A stretch of 64,000 bases of DNA from Salipiger pentaromativorans (GCF_024721115.1 NZ_JAMDHK010000019.1:1-64000), one strand, 5' to 3'; positions 33,884 to 44,203 are shown, counted from the stretch's first letter. Notes: generated from the letters alone by a model not told the origin. Numbers and translations are program-made.

Positions 33884-35179
33884 TCAGAATTCCAGAAGGT
33901 TCTCGCGGAACTGCGTCTTGCTGAACCCGGTGCGCACCAGGCCGCGCTTTTGCAGCGCCGGGACCAGACCGTCGGTGATCTCGGCCACGTAGCGCCGGTT
34001 CAGATCGCCCGCGATGAGGAAGCCGTCGCCGCCCGCCTCTTCCATCATCTCCTGCATCTGCGCCGCCACCGTGTCGGGCGACCCCGCCACCTCGTCGAGC
34101 GCGAAATGGAAACTGTCGGCGATCTCGCGCAGCGTATTGCCCATGGCCATGAAGCGCTGGAACGTGCCCTGCTGGCCGTTGGTCGTCAGCTCGGCAAGCG
34201 GTGCGTCCAGATCGTAGATGGAAAAGTCGATGTCGAAGATGCTGCCCATGGCGGCGAGAATATCGGCGGGATCCTTGGCCGCCTGCCGCGCCGCGAGGAT
34301 CTCCTGCGCCTGCGAATCCGTCTCGGCGACGATGGGCAGAAACTGATAGACCACCTTGCAGCTGTCCGGGTCGCGCCCGTTGGCAGCGGCGCGCGCGCGA
34401 ATATCCTCGCGGAATTTCTTCATCTCCTCGACGGTGGAGACCGCGGCCATCACCACATCCATATGCTTGGAGGCAAAGGCACGGCCCTGCGGCGAGCCGC
34501 CCGCCTGCACCAGCACCGGATGCCCCTGCGCCGGACGCGCGGTGTTGAGCGGCCCGCGCGAGGAGAAGAACTTGCCCTCGAAATTGATCGGCTGCACCTT
34601 GCCGGGATCGGCGAACATCTGCCCCGCCTCATCGGCGACCACCGCGTCGGCCTCCCACGAGTCCCAGAGCTGCTTGACCACCTCGACGAATTCGTCGGCC
34701 ATCTCATAGCGGGTGTGGTGCTCGATATGTTCGGTCAGACCGAAATTCTGCGCCGCGCGCTCGGCGGTCGAGGTGACGAAGTTGCAGCCGACGCGGCCCT
34801 CCGACATCAGATCGAGCGTCGCCATCAGCCGGGCCAGCAGGAAGGGCGGGTAGAAGGAGGTGGAAATCGTCGGCACGATACCCACATGTTTCGTCGCCTG
34901 AAGCATCAGCGGCACCAGCGGCAGCGGATCGTTCTTGGGCGCACGGCTGGCGCGCTTGAGGTAGAAATCCATCGAACTGCCGTAGTTGTCGGGCACGAAG
35001 GAGGAATCCTCGAGCAGCACGAAATCGAAACAGGCGCGGTCGATGGCGCGGGCGAGGTCGATCTGAAGGCTGGGGTCGGACCAGTTCCGCGCGGTTCCGC
35101 CGCCCCACTGGTCGAGCCAGCCGTGAACGCCATAGCTGTTGCCAAGGAACCAGCCGAGGTGAAACTGAGATTGAGCCAT
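33884..35179 (-). CDS. NtaA/SnaA/DszA-family FMN-dependent monooxygenase
   Basis: A 431-residue two-component flavin monooxygenase. The family pattern is visible in LGWFLGNSYGVHGWLDQWGG, FDFVLLEDSSFVPDNYGSSM, and GRVGCNFVTSTAERAAQNFG followed by YEMADEFVEVVKQLWDSWE and FEGKFFSSRGPLN. Known members oxidise nitrilotriacetate, dibenzothiophene sulfone, pristinamycin or related molecules with FMNH2 from a partner reductase. A flavin reductase gene is on the divergent transcript at 40.4 kb. The gene sits between the binding-protein and permease genes, so its substrate is probably the imported compound. Confidence 0.88.
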   Translation of the reverse strand: MAQSQFHLGWFLGNSYGVHGWLDQWGGGTARNWSDPSLQIDLARAIDRACFDFVLLEDSSFVPDNYGSSMDFYLKRASRAPKNDPLPLVPLMLQATKHVGIVPTISTSFYPPFLLARLMATLDLMSEGRVGCNFVTSTAERAAQNFGLTEHIEHHTRYEMADEFVEVVKQLWDSWEADAVVADEAGQMFADPGKVQPINFEGKFFSSRGPLNTARPAQGHPVLVQAGGSPQGRAFASKHMDVVMAAVSTVEEMKKFREDIRARAAANGRDPDSCKVVYQFLPIVAETDSQAQEILAARQAAKDPADILAAMGSIFDIDFSIYDLDAPLAELTTNGQQGTFQRFMAMGNTLREIADSFHFALDEVAGSPDTVAAQMQEMMEEAGGDGFLIAGDLNRRYVAEITDGLVPALQKRGLVRTGFSKTQFRENLLEF

Positions 35180-35519
35180 GTCTTTCTATTACTCCTGGTC
35201 GTTGCCGGTCGGCCATTGGCGTTCCGGGCGGTCTTATTCCACTTTATCGGCACCTCGGGGCTTCCAGGTCCGTCAAATGGAATTGGGTTTCGTTTTCAAA
35301 AGAGATCGAAAAGCCACAGGGGTTTTCCCGGTAGCCATGCGCGCTTCCTGAAATGACGCAGGTGTTCTTTATATCCTGTGGCATTTCACGAGGCGCGGCG
35401 CTCGATATATGTCCGAAGCCGAAGTTGGAACGCGGCGGAGAGCGAAAGGGAGCAATGAAAACCCTCCGCGCGCGTTCCGGGTGGCGACCGCCGTTTACCC
35501 GGCGGTCGCGCTGTTCAGG
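35180..35519. other. Gap between SBP and monooxygenase genes
   Basis: No gene is apparent. The segment holds the SBP-side hairpin at 35484-35509, and its AT-richer part at 35230-35400 may hold a promoter for the monooxygenase-permease-amidohydrolase genes on the minus strand. Confidence 0.5.
35484..35509 (-). terminator. Hairpin after the Dpp-type SBP gene
   Basis: GCGACCGCC (35484-35492) pairs perfectly with GGCGGTCGC (35501-35509) just past the SBP stop codon. No T run follows, so it probably gives partial termination or protects the SBP message, raising binding-protein level over the genes downstream. Confidence 0.5.
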
Positions 35520-37166
35520 TCACTCCCGCAGCTTCATATAGGTGTAGCGGGCGTAGGGCTCCTGGGTGAAGGTGACCCCTTCGACGCGCTTGCTGGTGGC
35601 AATGGTGCGCCCCATCACGACCAGCGGCACCTGGTTCGCCGCGGCATCGGCCAGACGGTCCTGGATCTTGTGATAGGCCTCGGTCCGAGCCTCGGTGTCG
35701 CCGGAGTTGCGGAAGGTGTAATGCCAGTCGTCGATCTGGGCATCGTCGAAGCGCGACCAGTTCCAGCTTCCGCCACGGTCCGACCAGCTGGTCAGGCAAC
35801 AGTTGGTCTGGGTCACCGGGTCGGGCAGCCAGAACACGCCGTCCTCGAAATACATCCCGCTCATGGTCTCGTTTTCGCGATAGATCCGGTCGCGCACGGC
35901 GGATTTGATCTGCACTTCGGGCGTGCTCTTGAGGTTCGCGGTCACGCCGATCTGCGCCAGGGCGCTTTTGATCAGGATCGCCACATCGTCGTTGTAGGGC
36001 AGCGCGTTGGAATACCACAGATCGAATTGCAGATCCTCGACACCGGCCTCTTTCAGCAGCGCCGCCGCCTTGTCGAGATCGTAGTCATAGCGGGCAAAGC
36101 TGTCGTTGCAGGTTGCGTCGCTGGGGTTGTACTGGCAGGTGGCAACCGTGCCGCGCCCGCCGAGCGCCACGTCGATGATCTGCTGCTTGGGGATCGCATA
36201 CAGCATCGCCTGTCGCACGGTCTGGTTGGTGAACGGCTCTTTGTCCACCGCCATCGACAGCCGCAGAAGGTCGGGTGTGTCGCCGTAAATCACCGGAAAA
36301 CCGGCATTTTCCAGAGCGGAATACTGCCGCCCGGTCATGCCTTCGCCGGCATAGTCGACCACGCCGCCACGCACCAGAGACACGATGTCGGCGTCGCCCG
36401 TCACCCGCAGGATGATCTTGTCGAAATGCGACTGCGGCCCCCAGCTCCGGTCCGGCACCGCGCTCAGGACGATCTCCTGGTTCGGCGTGCGGCTGGAGAT
36501 GTAGTACGGGCCGGTTGAGGCCACGTTCTTTTGCAGCCACTCACGCGACCACGGGTCGTCCTCGGTGGCGTGGCTCTTGGCTTCAACGGAATCGATGATC
36601 CCGAACTGCAGGAATTTCATCGAGGTCAGGCGCACCGCCACCTCGGCGGGGTTGCCCTCGGGCCCATCCATATAGGTGATGCGGACGGTGTGATCGTCGA
36701 GTTTCTCGAACTGATCGGCGGTATAGAGCCCGGCGACGGATGCCTGGTTCTTGCCGTTGGTCGGCAGCGACACCAGCCGGGTGAAGCTGTAGATCACGTC
36801 ATCCGCCGTCATCGGGTTGCCGGTCGGATAGAAGCTGACGTCGTCGCGCAGATGGAAGGTGACGACCGGGCCATCGACCTCCCAGGAAGCCGCGAGGTTG
36901 GGGATGACCTCCATCGGATCGCCGATCATGGCGCCGTCCTCGCGCTCGGTGAATTTCACCTCGACCAGCTTGTCGTAGAGGTTGAGCACCAGATCCTGAT
37001 CCTGCGAAGACCGGGTATCCGCCGGGTCGATGCTGTTGAAATCGGCGGCGACGGCGCGCACCAGCGGCCGGTCCTCCTGTGCCTGGACACTCGCCAGCGA
37101 CAGCAGGACCGCAGCCGCCGAAAGCGCGCCGAGGACCGCGGGTTTTATCCTGAATATTGATTTCAT
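35520..37166 (-). CDS. Dipeptide/oligopeptide-type ABC substrate-binding protein (SBP family 5)
   Basis: A 548-residue periplasmic protein with a signal peptide (VLGALSAAAVLLSLASVQAQ). Family-5 features include PNLAASWEVDGPVVTFHLRD, NPMTADDVIYSFTRLVSL, DRSWGPQSHFDKIILRVTGD and FTNQTVRQAMLYAIPKQQII. It begins the minus-strand unit and is divergent from the permease/ATPase genes. The associated amidase, amidohydrolase and monooxygenase suggest a ligand with amide or ring-nitrogen bonds rather than a peptide. Confidence 0.92.
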   Translation of the reverse strand: MKSIFRIKPAVLGALSAAAVLLSLASVQAQEDRPLVRAVAADFNSIDPADTRSSQDQDLVLNLYDKLVEVKFTEREDGAMIGDPMEVIPNLAASWEVDGPVVTFHLRDDVSFYPTGNPMTADDVIYSFTRLVSLPTNGKNQASVAGLYTADQFEKLDDHTVRITYMDGPEGNPAEVAVRLTSMKFLQFGIIDSVEAKSHATEDDPWSREWLQKNVASTGPYYISSRTPNQEIVLSAVPDRSWGPQSHFDKIILRVTGDADIVSLVRGGVVDYAGEGMTGRQYSALENAGFPVIYGDTPDLLRLSMAVDKEPFTNQTVRQAMLYAIPKQQIIDVALGGRGTVATCQYNPSDATCNDSFARYDYDLDKAAALLKEAGVEDLQFDLWYSNALPYNDDVAILIKSALAQIGVTANLKSTPEVQIKSAVRDRIYRENETMSGMYFEDGVFWLPDPVTQTNCCLTSWSDRGGSWNWSRFDDAQIDDWHYTFRNSGDTEARTEAYHKIQDRLADAAANQVPLVVMGRTIATSKRVEGVTFTQEPYARYTYMKLRE

Positions 37167-37614
37167 GCTTGGAACCTATTTCGGTTTCTCTGACAGACGG
37201 GCAATTACCGGGAACACGATTTTTCGGGACATATCGGAATCCGACATATGCCATCCGGAAAATCGCAATGCTCACGAATTTATTCGACGGAGGCGGTGGC
37301 CTCGCTGTCAAAAAAGGTATCCGAGCGCCCGCGGACCACAATCATACTTTCGGTGGACGGGTTTCGGAACGAAACGAACACGGCAAAACGGAATCCTGTA
37401 AACGGCAAATGTTTATTTTTCGCATAAGTTTTGTTCAGAATTGCGGACACTGCCTTTTTGGCAGCACTGCATGTCAACCTTTCGAATTACAGGCACGCAT
37501 ACCGCATTCCCCGCGTTTGCAACCGCGCCGGAGCATCGCGCTCCGTGCCCATACCGCCACTGCGCTTTCAAAACGCGCGGCAGGCGGACAGACCGACGCC
37601 AACGGAAAGATGCG
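37167..37614. other. Divergent promoter region of the Dpp-type transporter
   Basis: A 448-base gap between the SBP (minus) and DppC-type (plus) genes, AT-richer than its surroundings. It contains an imperfect palindrome around CGGAATCCG flanked by CATAT on both sides (about 37230-37250), close to the SBP start. I see no gene or small RNA signature. Confidence 0.5.
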
Positions 37615-38523
37615 ATGCCAACCACACCGACCGACATACACAGCCCAGACCCCGTCCCGCCGCGCCGGCGGGTGCTGGCGTTTCTTTCGTCCCGCCGGAC
37701 ACGGAGCCGGGCACCGCTGTCGCTATCCATGCGGCTGGGCGCGGCGCTTTTGCTGTTCTATCTGGGGATCGCGCTCCTGTCGCTGGTCTGGACACCGCAC
37801 GACCCGAACCTGCCCGGCGCCGGGCCCAGCTATGCCCCGCCCAGCCTGGCCTTTCCGCTCGGCACCGACCGGCTGGGCACCGATCTTCTGTCGCGGCTCA
37901 TGGCGGGCACGCGCTACGATCTGGGGATCTGCATCGCCGCCGTGGTCCTGTCCTTCAGCATCGGCACGGTGCTGGGCACCATCGCGGGCTATTTCGGCGG
38001 TGCCACCGATGCGGCGATCATGCGCATGGTCGAGATCTTTCAGGCCTTTCCCGCGCTGCTTTTCGCCATGCTTATCGTGCAGGCGGTGGGCGCGGGCGTG
38101 GTCAATGTGATTGCCGTGCTCGCCTTTGTCGGCATGCCCGACTACCTGCGCCTCGCGCGCGGCGAGGTACGGGCGCGGCGCGACTGGCAATATGCCGAGG
38201 CCGCGCGGCTGGTCGGCAACAGCTCCTGGGGCATCGCCTTCAAGCACCTGCTGCCGAACAGCCTCGGGCCGCTGCTGGCCTTCACCTCGATCAACGCCGC
38301 CTTTGCGGTGCTGGTGATCGCAAGCCTCGGGTTCCTTGGCATCGGACTCAGCCCGGACGCGCCGGAATGGGGCAATATGATCGCTCGCGGACAGGATGGC
38401 ATCATGACCGGCCAGTGGTGGGTATCGCTTTTTCCCGGCATCGCCATCCTCGGCATGACCGGCGCGTTCTACATGCTGGGCGACGCGCTGTCCGATCTCT
38501 TTGACCCAAGGAGGCGCGGATGA
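37615..38523 (+). CDS. Dipeptide/oligopeptide-type ABC permease (DppC family)
   Basis: A 302-residue permease with the DppC/OppC traits: an N-terminal Pro/Arg-rich cytoplasmic stretch, one helix ([20 protein letters not shown]), [20 protein letters not shown], and the EAA region ([20 protein letters not shown]). I chose the ATG at 37615, preceded by GGAAAG; the frame is open further upstream without domain content. It overlaps the next ATPase by four bases and needs the DppB partner on the other transcript. Confidence 0.9.
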   Translation: MPTTPTDIHSPDPVPPRRRVLAFLSSRRTRSRAPLSLSMRLGAALLLFYLGIALLSLVWTPHDPNLPGAGPSYAPPSLAFPLGTDRLGTDLLSRLMAGTRYDLGICIAAVVLSFSIGTVLGTIAGYFGGATDAAIMRMVEIFQAFPALLFAMLIVQAVGAGVVNVIAVLAFVGMPDYLRLARGEVRARRDWQYAEAARLVGNSSWGIAFKHLLPNSLGPLLAFTSINAAFAVLVIASLGFLGIGLSPDAPEWGNMIARGQDGIMTGQWWVSLFPGIAILGMTGAFYMLGDALSDLFDPRRRG

Positions 38524-39326
38524 GCGACCCCATTCTTCAGGTCGAGAACTTCAGCGGCGGGTTTCTGAGCAAGACCGGCGAGATGACCCGGATCCTGCAC
38601 GATGTCAGCTATACGCTGGAGCGCGGCAGGATCACCGCCGTGGTCGGCGAGACCGGCAGCGGCAAATCCGTCACCGCACTGTCGGTGCTGGGCCTTCAGG
38701 CGCCGACCTTCCGGCGCCTCTCGGGCCGTATCCTTTTCGACGGCACCGACCTGACCGCAATTGGCCCGAAAGAACTGCGGGCCCTGCGCGGCAGCCGCAT
38801 CAGCATGGTGTTCCAGGACGCACGCGCCGCGCTGAACCCGGTGTTCTCCATCGGTCAGCAGCTGGCCGACACATACCGGCTGCATCATGGCGGCTCACGC
38901 CGGGCGGCGATGGCGCAGGCGGTGGACGCGCTGCGCCGCGTGCATATCCCCGAGCCCGAACGCCGCGCCCGGCAATATCCGCACGAGTTTTCCGGCGGCA
39001 TGGCGCAGCGCGCCATGATCGCCATGGCGGCACTGATCTGCACCCCCGAACTCCTGATCCTCGACGAGCCCACCACCGGGCTCGACGTGACAACACAGGC
39101 CGAGATCATGGATCTGGTGCTCGATCTCGCCCGCGCGCGCAATCTCACCGTCTGCCTGATCACCCACGACCTCGGGGTGGTGGCGGAAACCTGCGATCAT
39201 GTGGTGGTGATGAACCGGGGCGTGGTGGCCGAAACCGGCCCCACCGAGCGCATCTTCACCGCGCCGCGCGATGCCTACACAAAGCGCCTTCTGGGCGCGA
39301 GCCAGCTTGCGGAGGCCGCCGAATGA
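38520..39326 (+). CDS. Dipeptide/oligopeptide-type ABC ATPase (DppD family)
   Basis: A 268-residue ATPase with Walker A GETGSGKS (about 43-50), signature FSGGMAQR, Walker [13 protein letters not shown] and [16 protein letters not shown]. It is shorter than the usual 320 residues and ends without the C-terminal oligopeptide-type Cys motif that its partner carries. It overlaps both neighbours by four bases and pairs with the following DppF-type subunit as the ATPase heterodimer. Confidence 0.92.
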   Translation: MSDPILQVENFSGGFLSKTGEMTRILHDVSYTLERGRITAVVGETGSGKSVTALSVLGLQAPTFRRLSGRILFDGTDLTAIGPKELRALRGSRISMVFQDARAALNPVFSIGQQLADTYRLHHGGSRRAAMAQAVDALRRVHIPEPERRARQYPHEFSGGMAQRAMIAMAALICTPELLILDEPTTGLDVTTQAEIMDLVLDLARARNLTVCLITHDLGVVAETCDHVVVMNRGVVAETGPTERIFTAPRDAYTKRLLGASQLAEAAE

Positions 39327-40315
39327 GGACCTATCCCAAAGATTACCCCATCGTTCAGATCCGCAACCTGCACAAGCTCTTCCCCGTGGGGCGCGGTCAG
39401 AACCTGCACGCCATCGACGGCGTGGATTTCGATCTGCGTCCGGGGAAGACGCTGGCGCTGGTGGGCGAGAGCGGCTCGGGCAAATCCACCGTCGCGCGCT
39501 GCATCGTGCGGCTGATCGAGCCCAGTTCCGGCGATGTGGTGCTGCACGGCAATTCGATCCTGCCGCTGACCTCGCTGCAAATGGCGCGGCAGTACCGTCA
39601 GTTGCAGATGGTCTTTCAGGATCCCAACGCCTCGCTCAACCCGCGAATGACCGTGCGCAAGGTGCTTGAAGAGCCGCTGAAACTGCATCTCGACATGAGC
39701 GCCGGCACCCGCGCCTCCCGGCTGCGCGAGCTGATCGAAATGGTGGGGCTGACCGCCGCGCATCTCGACCGTTACCCGCACGAGCTGAGCGGCGGCCAGC
39801 GCCAGAGGGTGGGGATCGCGCGGGCGCTGGCGATCAACCCGGAGGTGGTGCTGCTGGACGAGCCCACCGCCTCGCTGGATGTCTCGGTGCGCGGGCAGAT
39901 CCTCGATCTGCTGAAGCGGTTGCAGAGCGAGCTGAACCTCGCCTTCCTCTTCATCAGCCACGACTTGCAGGTCGTCCGCCACGTCGCCGACGAGGTGGCG
40001 GTGATGTATCTGGGCCGGATCGTCGAACAGGGCCCGACGGAGGAGATTTTCCGCCATCCGCGCCACCCCTACACGCAGGCGCTGATCTCGGCGGCCCCCG
40101 TGGCGCAATGGGGGGTGGAGCGCCACCGCGTGCGGCTGGCGGGCGAGATCTCGACCCCGGTCGATCCGCCCGCGGCCTGCCGCCTTGCCGGGCGCTGCCC
40201 CATCGAACAGCCGGTCTGTTCCAGGCGCGACATGCCCTTGCAGGAGATCGGGCCGGACCACCGCGTCGCCTGCCCCTTTGCGGTGCAGGCGCTGCTGGAC
40301 CGCAAAACCGGGTGA
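39323..40315 (+). CDS. Dipeptide/oligopeptide-type ABC ATPase (DppF family)
   Basis: A 330-residue ATPase: Walker [10 protein letters not shown], signature LSGGQRQR, Walker [13 protein letters not shown], and the C-terminal oligopeptide-transporter extension with CRLAGRCP and [10 protein letters not shown], whose Cys residues match the [4Fe-4S]-type site of DppD/DppF proteins. It starts in an ATGA overlap with the DppD gene. The flavin reductase gene follows after 46 bases, linking uptake to the oxygenase chemistry. Confidence 0.93.
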   Translation: MRTYPKDYPIVQIRNLHKLFPVGRGQNLHAIDGVDFDLRPGKTLALVGESGSGKSTVARCIVRLIEPSSGDVVLHGNSILPLTSLQMARQYRQLQMVFQDPNASLNPRMTVRKVLEEPLKLHLDMSAGTRASRLRELIEMVGLTAAHLDRYPHELSGGQRQRVGIARALAINPEVVLLDEPTASLDVSVRGQILDLLKRLQSELNLAFLFISHDLQVVRHVADEVAVMYLGRIVEQGPTEEIFRHPRHPYTQALISAAPVAQWGVERHRVRLAGEISTPVDPPAACRLAGRCPIEQPVCSRRDMPLQEIGPDHRVACPFAVQALLDRKTG

Positions 40316-40361
40316 GCCACCGACTGGCGACATCCCATAAGACCAAGCGAAAGCGAACGAC

Positions 40362-40913
40362 ATGACCTCAATCCAAACGGCGGCGCAACCCGCCGCCCAG
40401 ATGCTTCCCGACGGCACAGCCGATCTCTTCCGCCAGCTCTGGCGCGGCGTCGGCGCGACCGTTGCGCTGATCGCCACCGAACACGAAGGTGCCCGTCACG
40501 CCATGCTGGCCACCGCCGTCACCTCGGTGTCGATGGCGCCGCCGTCGCTGCTGGTCTGCGTGAACCGCGATGCCTCGGCCTTTGCCGCGCTCGAGGCGCG
40601 GGGGGCGTTTTCGCTGGGCATCCTGCCTGCGGCGCAGCACGGAACCGGGGCGGCCATCGCGCGGGCACCGGGCGCGGAGCGGTTCGACCACGGCACATGG
40701 CAGACACTCGACGCACCCGAGCGGCGCAGCCATGGCCTGCCCTGGCTGGCAGAGACCGAGGCGACGCTGTTCTGCACCGTCGACACCCATTTCGACCACG
40801 GCACGCATTGCCTGTTCATCGCCACGATCGAAACCGCAATCGGCGCCGCGCCACAGGACCCCCTGCTCTATCAGAGCGGCCGCTTCGGACGGTTCGCGGA
40901 AATCGCGTCATGA
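40362..40913 (+). CDS. Flavin reductase family protein, first
   Basis: A 183-residue FMN-binding split-barrel reductase: RQLWRGVGATVALIATEHEG, MLATAVTSVSMAPPSLLVCV and NRDASAFAALEARGAFSLGI match the flavin_reduct domain. It would reduce FMN with NAD(P)H for a two-component monooxygenase, most simply the NtaA/DszA-type enzyme on the divergent transcript, or the LLM enzyme at 29.7 kb. The stop overlaps the amidase start (ATGA). Confidence 0.87.
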   Translation: MTSIQTAAQPAAQMLPDGTADLFRQLWRGVGATVALIATEHEGARHAMLATAVTSVSMAPPSLLVCVNRDASAFAALEARGAFSLGILPAAQHGTGAAIARAPGAERFDHGTWQTLDAPERRSHGLPWLAETEATLFCTVDTHFDHGTHCLFIATIETAIGAAPQDPLLYQSGRFGRFAEIAS

Positions 40914-42379
40914 CCGGGACAAAGAGCGGCGACGACATCTGCCGCATGAGCGGCACCGAACAGGCGCGGCTGATCCGCGAGAAACAGCTTTCTCCGGTCG
41001 AGGTCACAAACGCGGTTCTCGACCGCATTCACGCGCTCGACCCGGTATTGCACGCCTTCTGCACGCTGACCGAAGAGCGCGCCTTGCAGGAGGCCCGCGC
41101 CGCCGAGGCTGCGGTCATGGCGGGCGCTCCGCTGGGGCCGCTGCATGGCGTGCCGGTCTCGGTCAAGGATCTGATCTGCACCAAAGGCGTGCGCACGATG
41201 CTGGGCTCGGAGGCCTACAAGGAGTTCATCCCCGACGAGGACGACATCGTCGTCGAGCGGCTGAGCGCGGCCGGTGCGGTGCTGCTGGGCAAGACCAACA
41301 CCGCCGAGCTGGGCTATGGCGCGGTGGGGCACAACAATATCTCGCCCACCACCCGCAACCCGTGGGACCTGAGCAAGACGCCCGGCGGGTCGAGCGCGGG
41401 CAGTGCTGCGGCGGTGGCCGCCGGTATGGGCGCGCTGACGCTCGGCAGCGACGGCGGCGGCTCGATACGCAGCCCGGCGTCGTTTTCCGGGCTCTTCGGG
41501 ATGAAACCCTCCTTCGGGCGCGTGCCCGCCTATCCCGGCTGCCGCGACCCGCGCTATCCCGGTCTGTCCTCCTGGGAAAGCACCGAACATATCGGCCCGC
41601 TCACCCGGACCGTCGCGGATGCCGCGCTGATGCTCTCGGTCGTCTCCGGCCCCGACATGCGCGACCGCCATTCCCTGCCCGGCCCCGAATTCGACTGGGC
41701 CGACACGCCCCGCCGCAACATCCGGGGCAAGAAAATCGCCTATACGCCGGATCTCGGCGGCTGCCGCGTCGATCCCGAAGTGCGCGCGCTCACCGCCGCC
41801 GCCGCACAGGTCTTTGCCGGGGAATATGGCTGCGAGGTGGTCGAGGACGCGCCGGACCTGATGGATGTGCTGGACCTTCACTGGATGATCATCCTGCGCG
41901 ACAGCGACCTTGTCGGCATGCGCGATCTGCACCGGCAGGGCCTCATCTACATGCCGCATCTGCGCGCTGCCATGGAGCAGAGCCATAGCGCCGAGGATCT
42001 CACCGAGGCCGCCAAGCTGCGGCAGGAGGTGGTCAACCGGATGTGGCGCTTCATGGCGCGATACGACCTCTTCCTTTGCCCGACCGTGGCCTATCCCGCC
42101 TTCGACATCGACACCTATGGCCCGAGCCATATCGGCGGCGCGCCGGTGGAAAGCCTGTCGGGCGGGCTGCCCTCGCTCTGGCCCTTCAACCACACCGGCC
42201 AGCCCGCCGCCTCGGTGCCCTGCGGCTGGACCTCGGAAGGGCTGCCGGTGGGGCTTCAGATCGCCGGGCGCCATCTCGACGATCCGCTGGTCATGGCGGC
42301 CTCTGCCGCCTTCGAGGCCGCGCGGCCCTGGGCGCATCTCTGGCCCGGCATCGTGACGGCAGAGGAGGCGCGGGTCTAA
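40910..42379 (+). CDS. Amidase signature-family amidohydrolase
   Basis: A 489-residue amidase. The catalytic triad is readable: Lys86 (VSVKDL), cis-Ser161 (TPGGSSAGS) and nucleophile Ser185 (DGGGSIRSPA), with the usual 24-residue spacing between the serines. It hydrolyses an amide, carbamate or urea-like bond in the cytoplasm. It is coupled to the flavin reductase gene and ends in a four-base overlap with the convergent MFS gene. The likely substrate is the compound imported by the Dpp-type transporter or its oxidised product. Confidence 0.9.
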   Translation: MTGTKSGDDICRMSGTEQARLIREKQLSPVEVTNAVLDRIHALDPVLHAFCTLTEERALQEARAAEAAVMAGAPLGPLHGVPVSVKDLICTKGVRTMLGSEAYKEFIPDEDDIVVERLSAAGAVLLGKTNTAELGYGAVGHNNISPTTRNPWDLSKTPGGSSAGSAAAVAAGMGALTLGSDGGGSIRSPASFSGLFGMKPSFGRVPAYPGCRDPRYPGLSSWESTEHIGPLTRTVADAALMLSVVSGPDMRDRHSLPGPEFDWADTPRRNIRGKKIAYTPDLGGCRVDPEVRALTAAAAQVFAGEYGCEVVEDAPDLMDVLDLHWMIILRDSDLVGMRDLHRQGLIYMPHLRAAMEQSHSAEDLTEAAKLRQEVVNRMWRFMARYDLFLCPTVAYPAFDIDTYGPSHIGGAPVESLSGGLPSLWPFNHTGQPAASVPCGWTSEGLPVGLQIAGRHLDDPLVMAASAAFEAARPWAHLWPGIVTAEEARV

Positions 42380-43689
42380 CCCCGCGCCTCAGCACCTCCC
42401 GGCCTTGCCCGGCGCGCGAAAACCGCGAAAAGCGCCGCCCCCAGCGTCACCGCCAGCACGCTGGCCCCGAAGAGATAAACCGCCGGTTCCAGACCGATCC
42501 TGTCGACCAGCACCCCGATCCCCATCGTCGGGGTCACACCGCCGATATGCCCGGCGATATAGAACCGCGCGATATAATCCGTGCGCCGCTCCGGCGGAGA
42601 GGCCTGGTTCGCCAGCCCCAGCGCGCCGACAAAGGCCGCCCCGTAGAAAAAGCCCAGCACCGGCATGATGCCCAGCAGCAGCGGCCCGTACCCGCCGGGC
42701 AGACCGAGGATCAGCAGCAGCAGAAACGCCGCCATCCCGATCACCCCGGTCATCAGCGCCCGCACCGTCCCGACCCGCCCGAGCGCGATCTGCCCGGCGC
42801 CGCTGGCCAGCTGGAACAAGGCCGGGAGCATGCCCGCCAGCCCCGCCGAGCCAAGCCCGTAGAGCGTGACGCCGATATGCGGCCCCAGCCCCATCAGCAC
42901 CGAGGCGACATACCAGCCGATCCCCAGCCCGGCGCAGGCCAGCACGAAAAACCGCAGCGGCAGCCCATCGGGGAGGGGCTGCGCGTCCTGCCCCGCCTCC
43001 CCGATCTCGACCGCGCCCACCGGCTGCACATGGCGCGGCCAGCGGGCCAGCATCACCCCCAGAAGCGCCAGGGCGCAAAGCAGCGTGATGAGCAGGAAGG
43101 GCAGCCGCGTCGGCGCGAGATCGAGCGCAAGCGCGGCAGAGGTCAGCATCGGCCCGATGGCGGCGCCCAGGCTGAAGGCCAGGGTCGAGACCGTCGCCGC
43201 CCGCGCCCGGCGGTGTTCCGGCGCCAGCTCGTAAAGCCGTACCGAGGCGATGCCGGTGATCATCCCCGCCCCCGCCCCGTTCAGGATCCGGCCCGCGAAC
43301 AGCATCGCCACATTCTCGGCCAGCGCAAAGACCAGCAGCCCGGCCGCCGTGACGATAAGCCCCGGCACCAGCACATAGCGCTGGTTGCGGATATGACGGT
43401 CGAGCAAAGGCGAGAGCGTCAGCGAGGCCAGAATACCCACCGCATAGAGCGTGAAGATTGCCATGACGGTCACGTCATTCATCTGGAAACGGGTGATATA
43501 GGCCCCGTAAAGCGGGCTTGGCGCCGTGCTGCCCATCAGCGAGGCGATGATCGCCAGCATGCAGGACAGGCGCGCAAAGAAATAGCGATCGGGGATCATC
43601 TCCGACCCGCCCCGGTGCTGCGCCCCAATGGGCTCTGTCTGCGTGTCATGCGGTCTTTCCGTTCTGATGGCCAAACCCGCCCGGTCCAC
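42376..43689 (-). CDS. MFS transporter
   Basis: A 437-residue major facilitator with about 12 membrane helices and the loop 2-3 motif in modified form (SPLLDRHIRNQRYVLVPG). The first about 30 residues are hydrophilic and could be untranslated: an ATG at 43599 is the alternative start, but GGAG lies too close to it. It is convergent with the amidase gene. It may export a catabolic end product or import a relative of the substrate. Nothing in the sequence fixes the ligand. Confidence 0.8.
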   Translation of the reverse strand: MDRAGLAIRTERPHDTQTEPIGAQHRGGSEMIPDRYFFARLSCMLAIIASLMGSTAPSPLYGAYITRFQMNDVTVMAIFTLYAVGILASLTLSPLLDRHIRNQRYVLVPGLIVTAAGLLVFALAENVAMLFAGRILNGAGAGMITGIASVRLYELAPEHRRARAATVSTLAFSLGAAIGPMLTSAALALDLAPTRLPFLLITLLCALALLGVMLARWPRHVQPVGAVEIGEAGQDAQPLPDGLPLRFFVLACAGLGIGWYVASVLMGLGPHIGVTLYGLGSAGLAGMLPALFQLASGAGQIALGRVGTVRALMTGVIGMAAFLLLLILGLPGGYGPLLLGIMPVLGFFYGAAFVGALGLANQASPPERRTDYIARFYIAGHIGGVTPTMGIGVLVDRIGLEPAVYLFGASVLAVTLGAALFAVFARRARPGGAEARG

Positions 43690-44179
43690 GGTCGCGGATC
43701 CTGCGGCCGGGTTTCGAACAAGGTGGGGTGTCTGAATAGGCTCCGATTTTCGAACGCATCAAATGAAGCGTGAAAATTGGCGGACTATTTATCAATTTAC
43801 AGACATGACCTAGCGGAAAAAACTTTCGTTATTCAATAGGAAATTATGTCAGCCGAAAGTATGATTGAAGAGAAAGGTTCATTGCGGGTATTTATAGAAA
43901 TACCTGCGGTGCGCTTCAGGAAACGGAATTGCAGAATCCGGTTGCAGAAAAGAGCTTTCCGGAACGAAAGACTGTACGTCTCATCTCGCGGCAAAGCCGC
44001 GCATGAGAGAGACAACGCTCTGCAAAATAAAAACTCTCATCCTAATAATGACGTCTCCGGAGACCCCCGCAGGATTGTCCGCCGCCTCATCCTTCACATA
44101 TGGCGAGGCGGTTATAATATCAAATCTGAAATTCTCCCTCTCGATAGTTCCATCTCGGCAATAAAACGAGACCGTGGAT

Positions 44180-44203
44180 TCCGGTCTATTTCAATAGACC
44201 GGA
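44180..44203. promoter_or_regulatory. 24-bp palindrome, candidate operator
   Basis: TCCGGTCTATT (44180-44190), TC, AATAGACCGGA (44193-44203): a perfect 11-bp inverted repeat with a two-base spacer in AT-rich DNA, 133 bases before the flavin reductase start. It is not followed by a T run and no gene ends nearby, so an operator fits better than a terminator. Confidence 0.5.
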
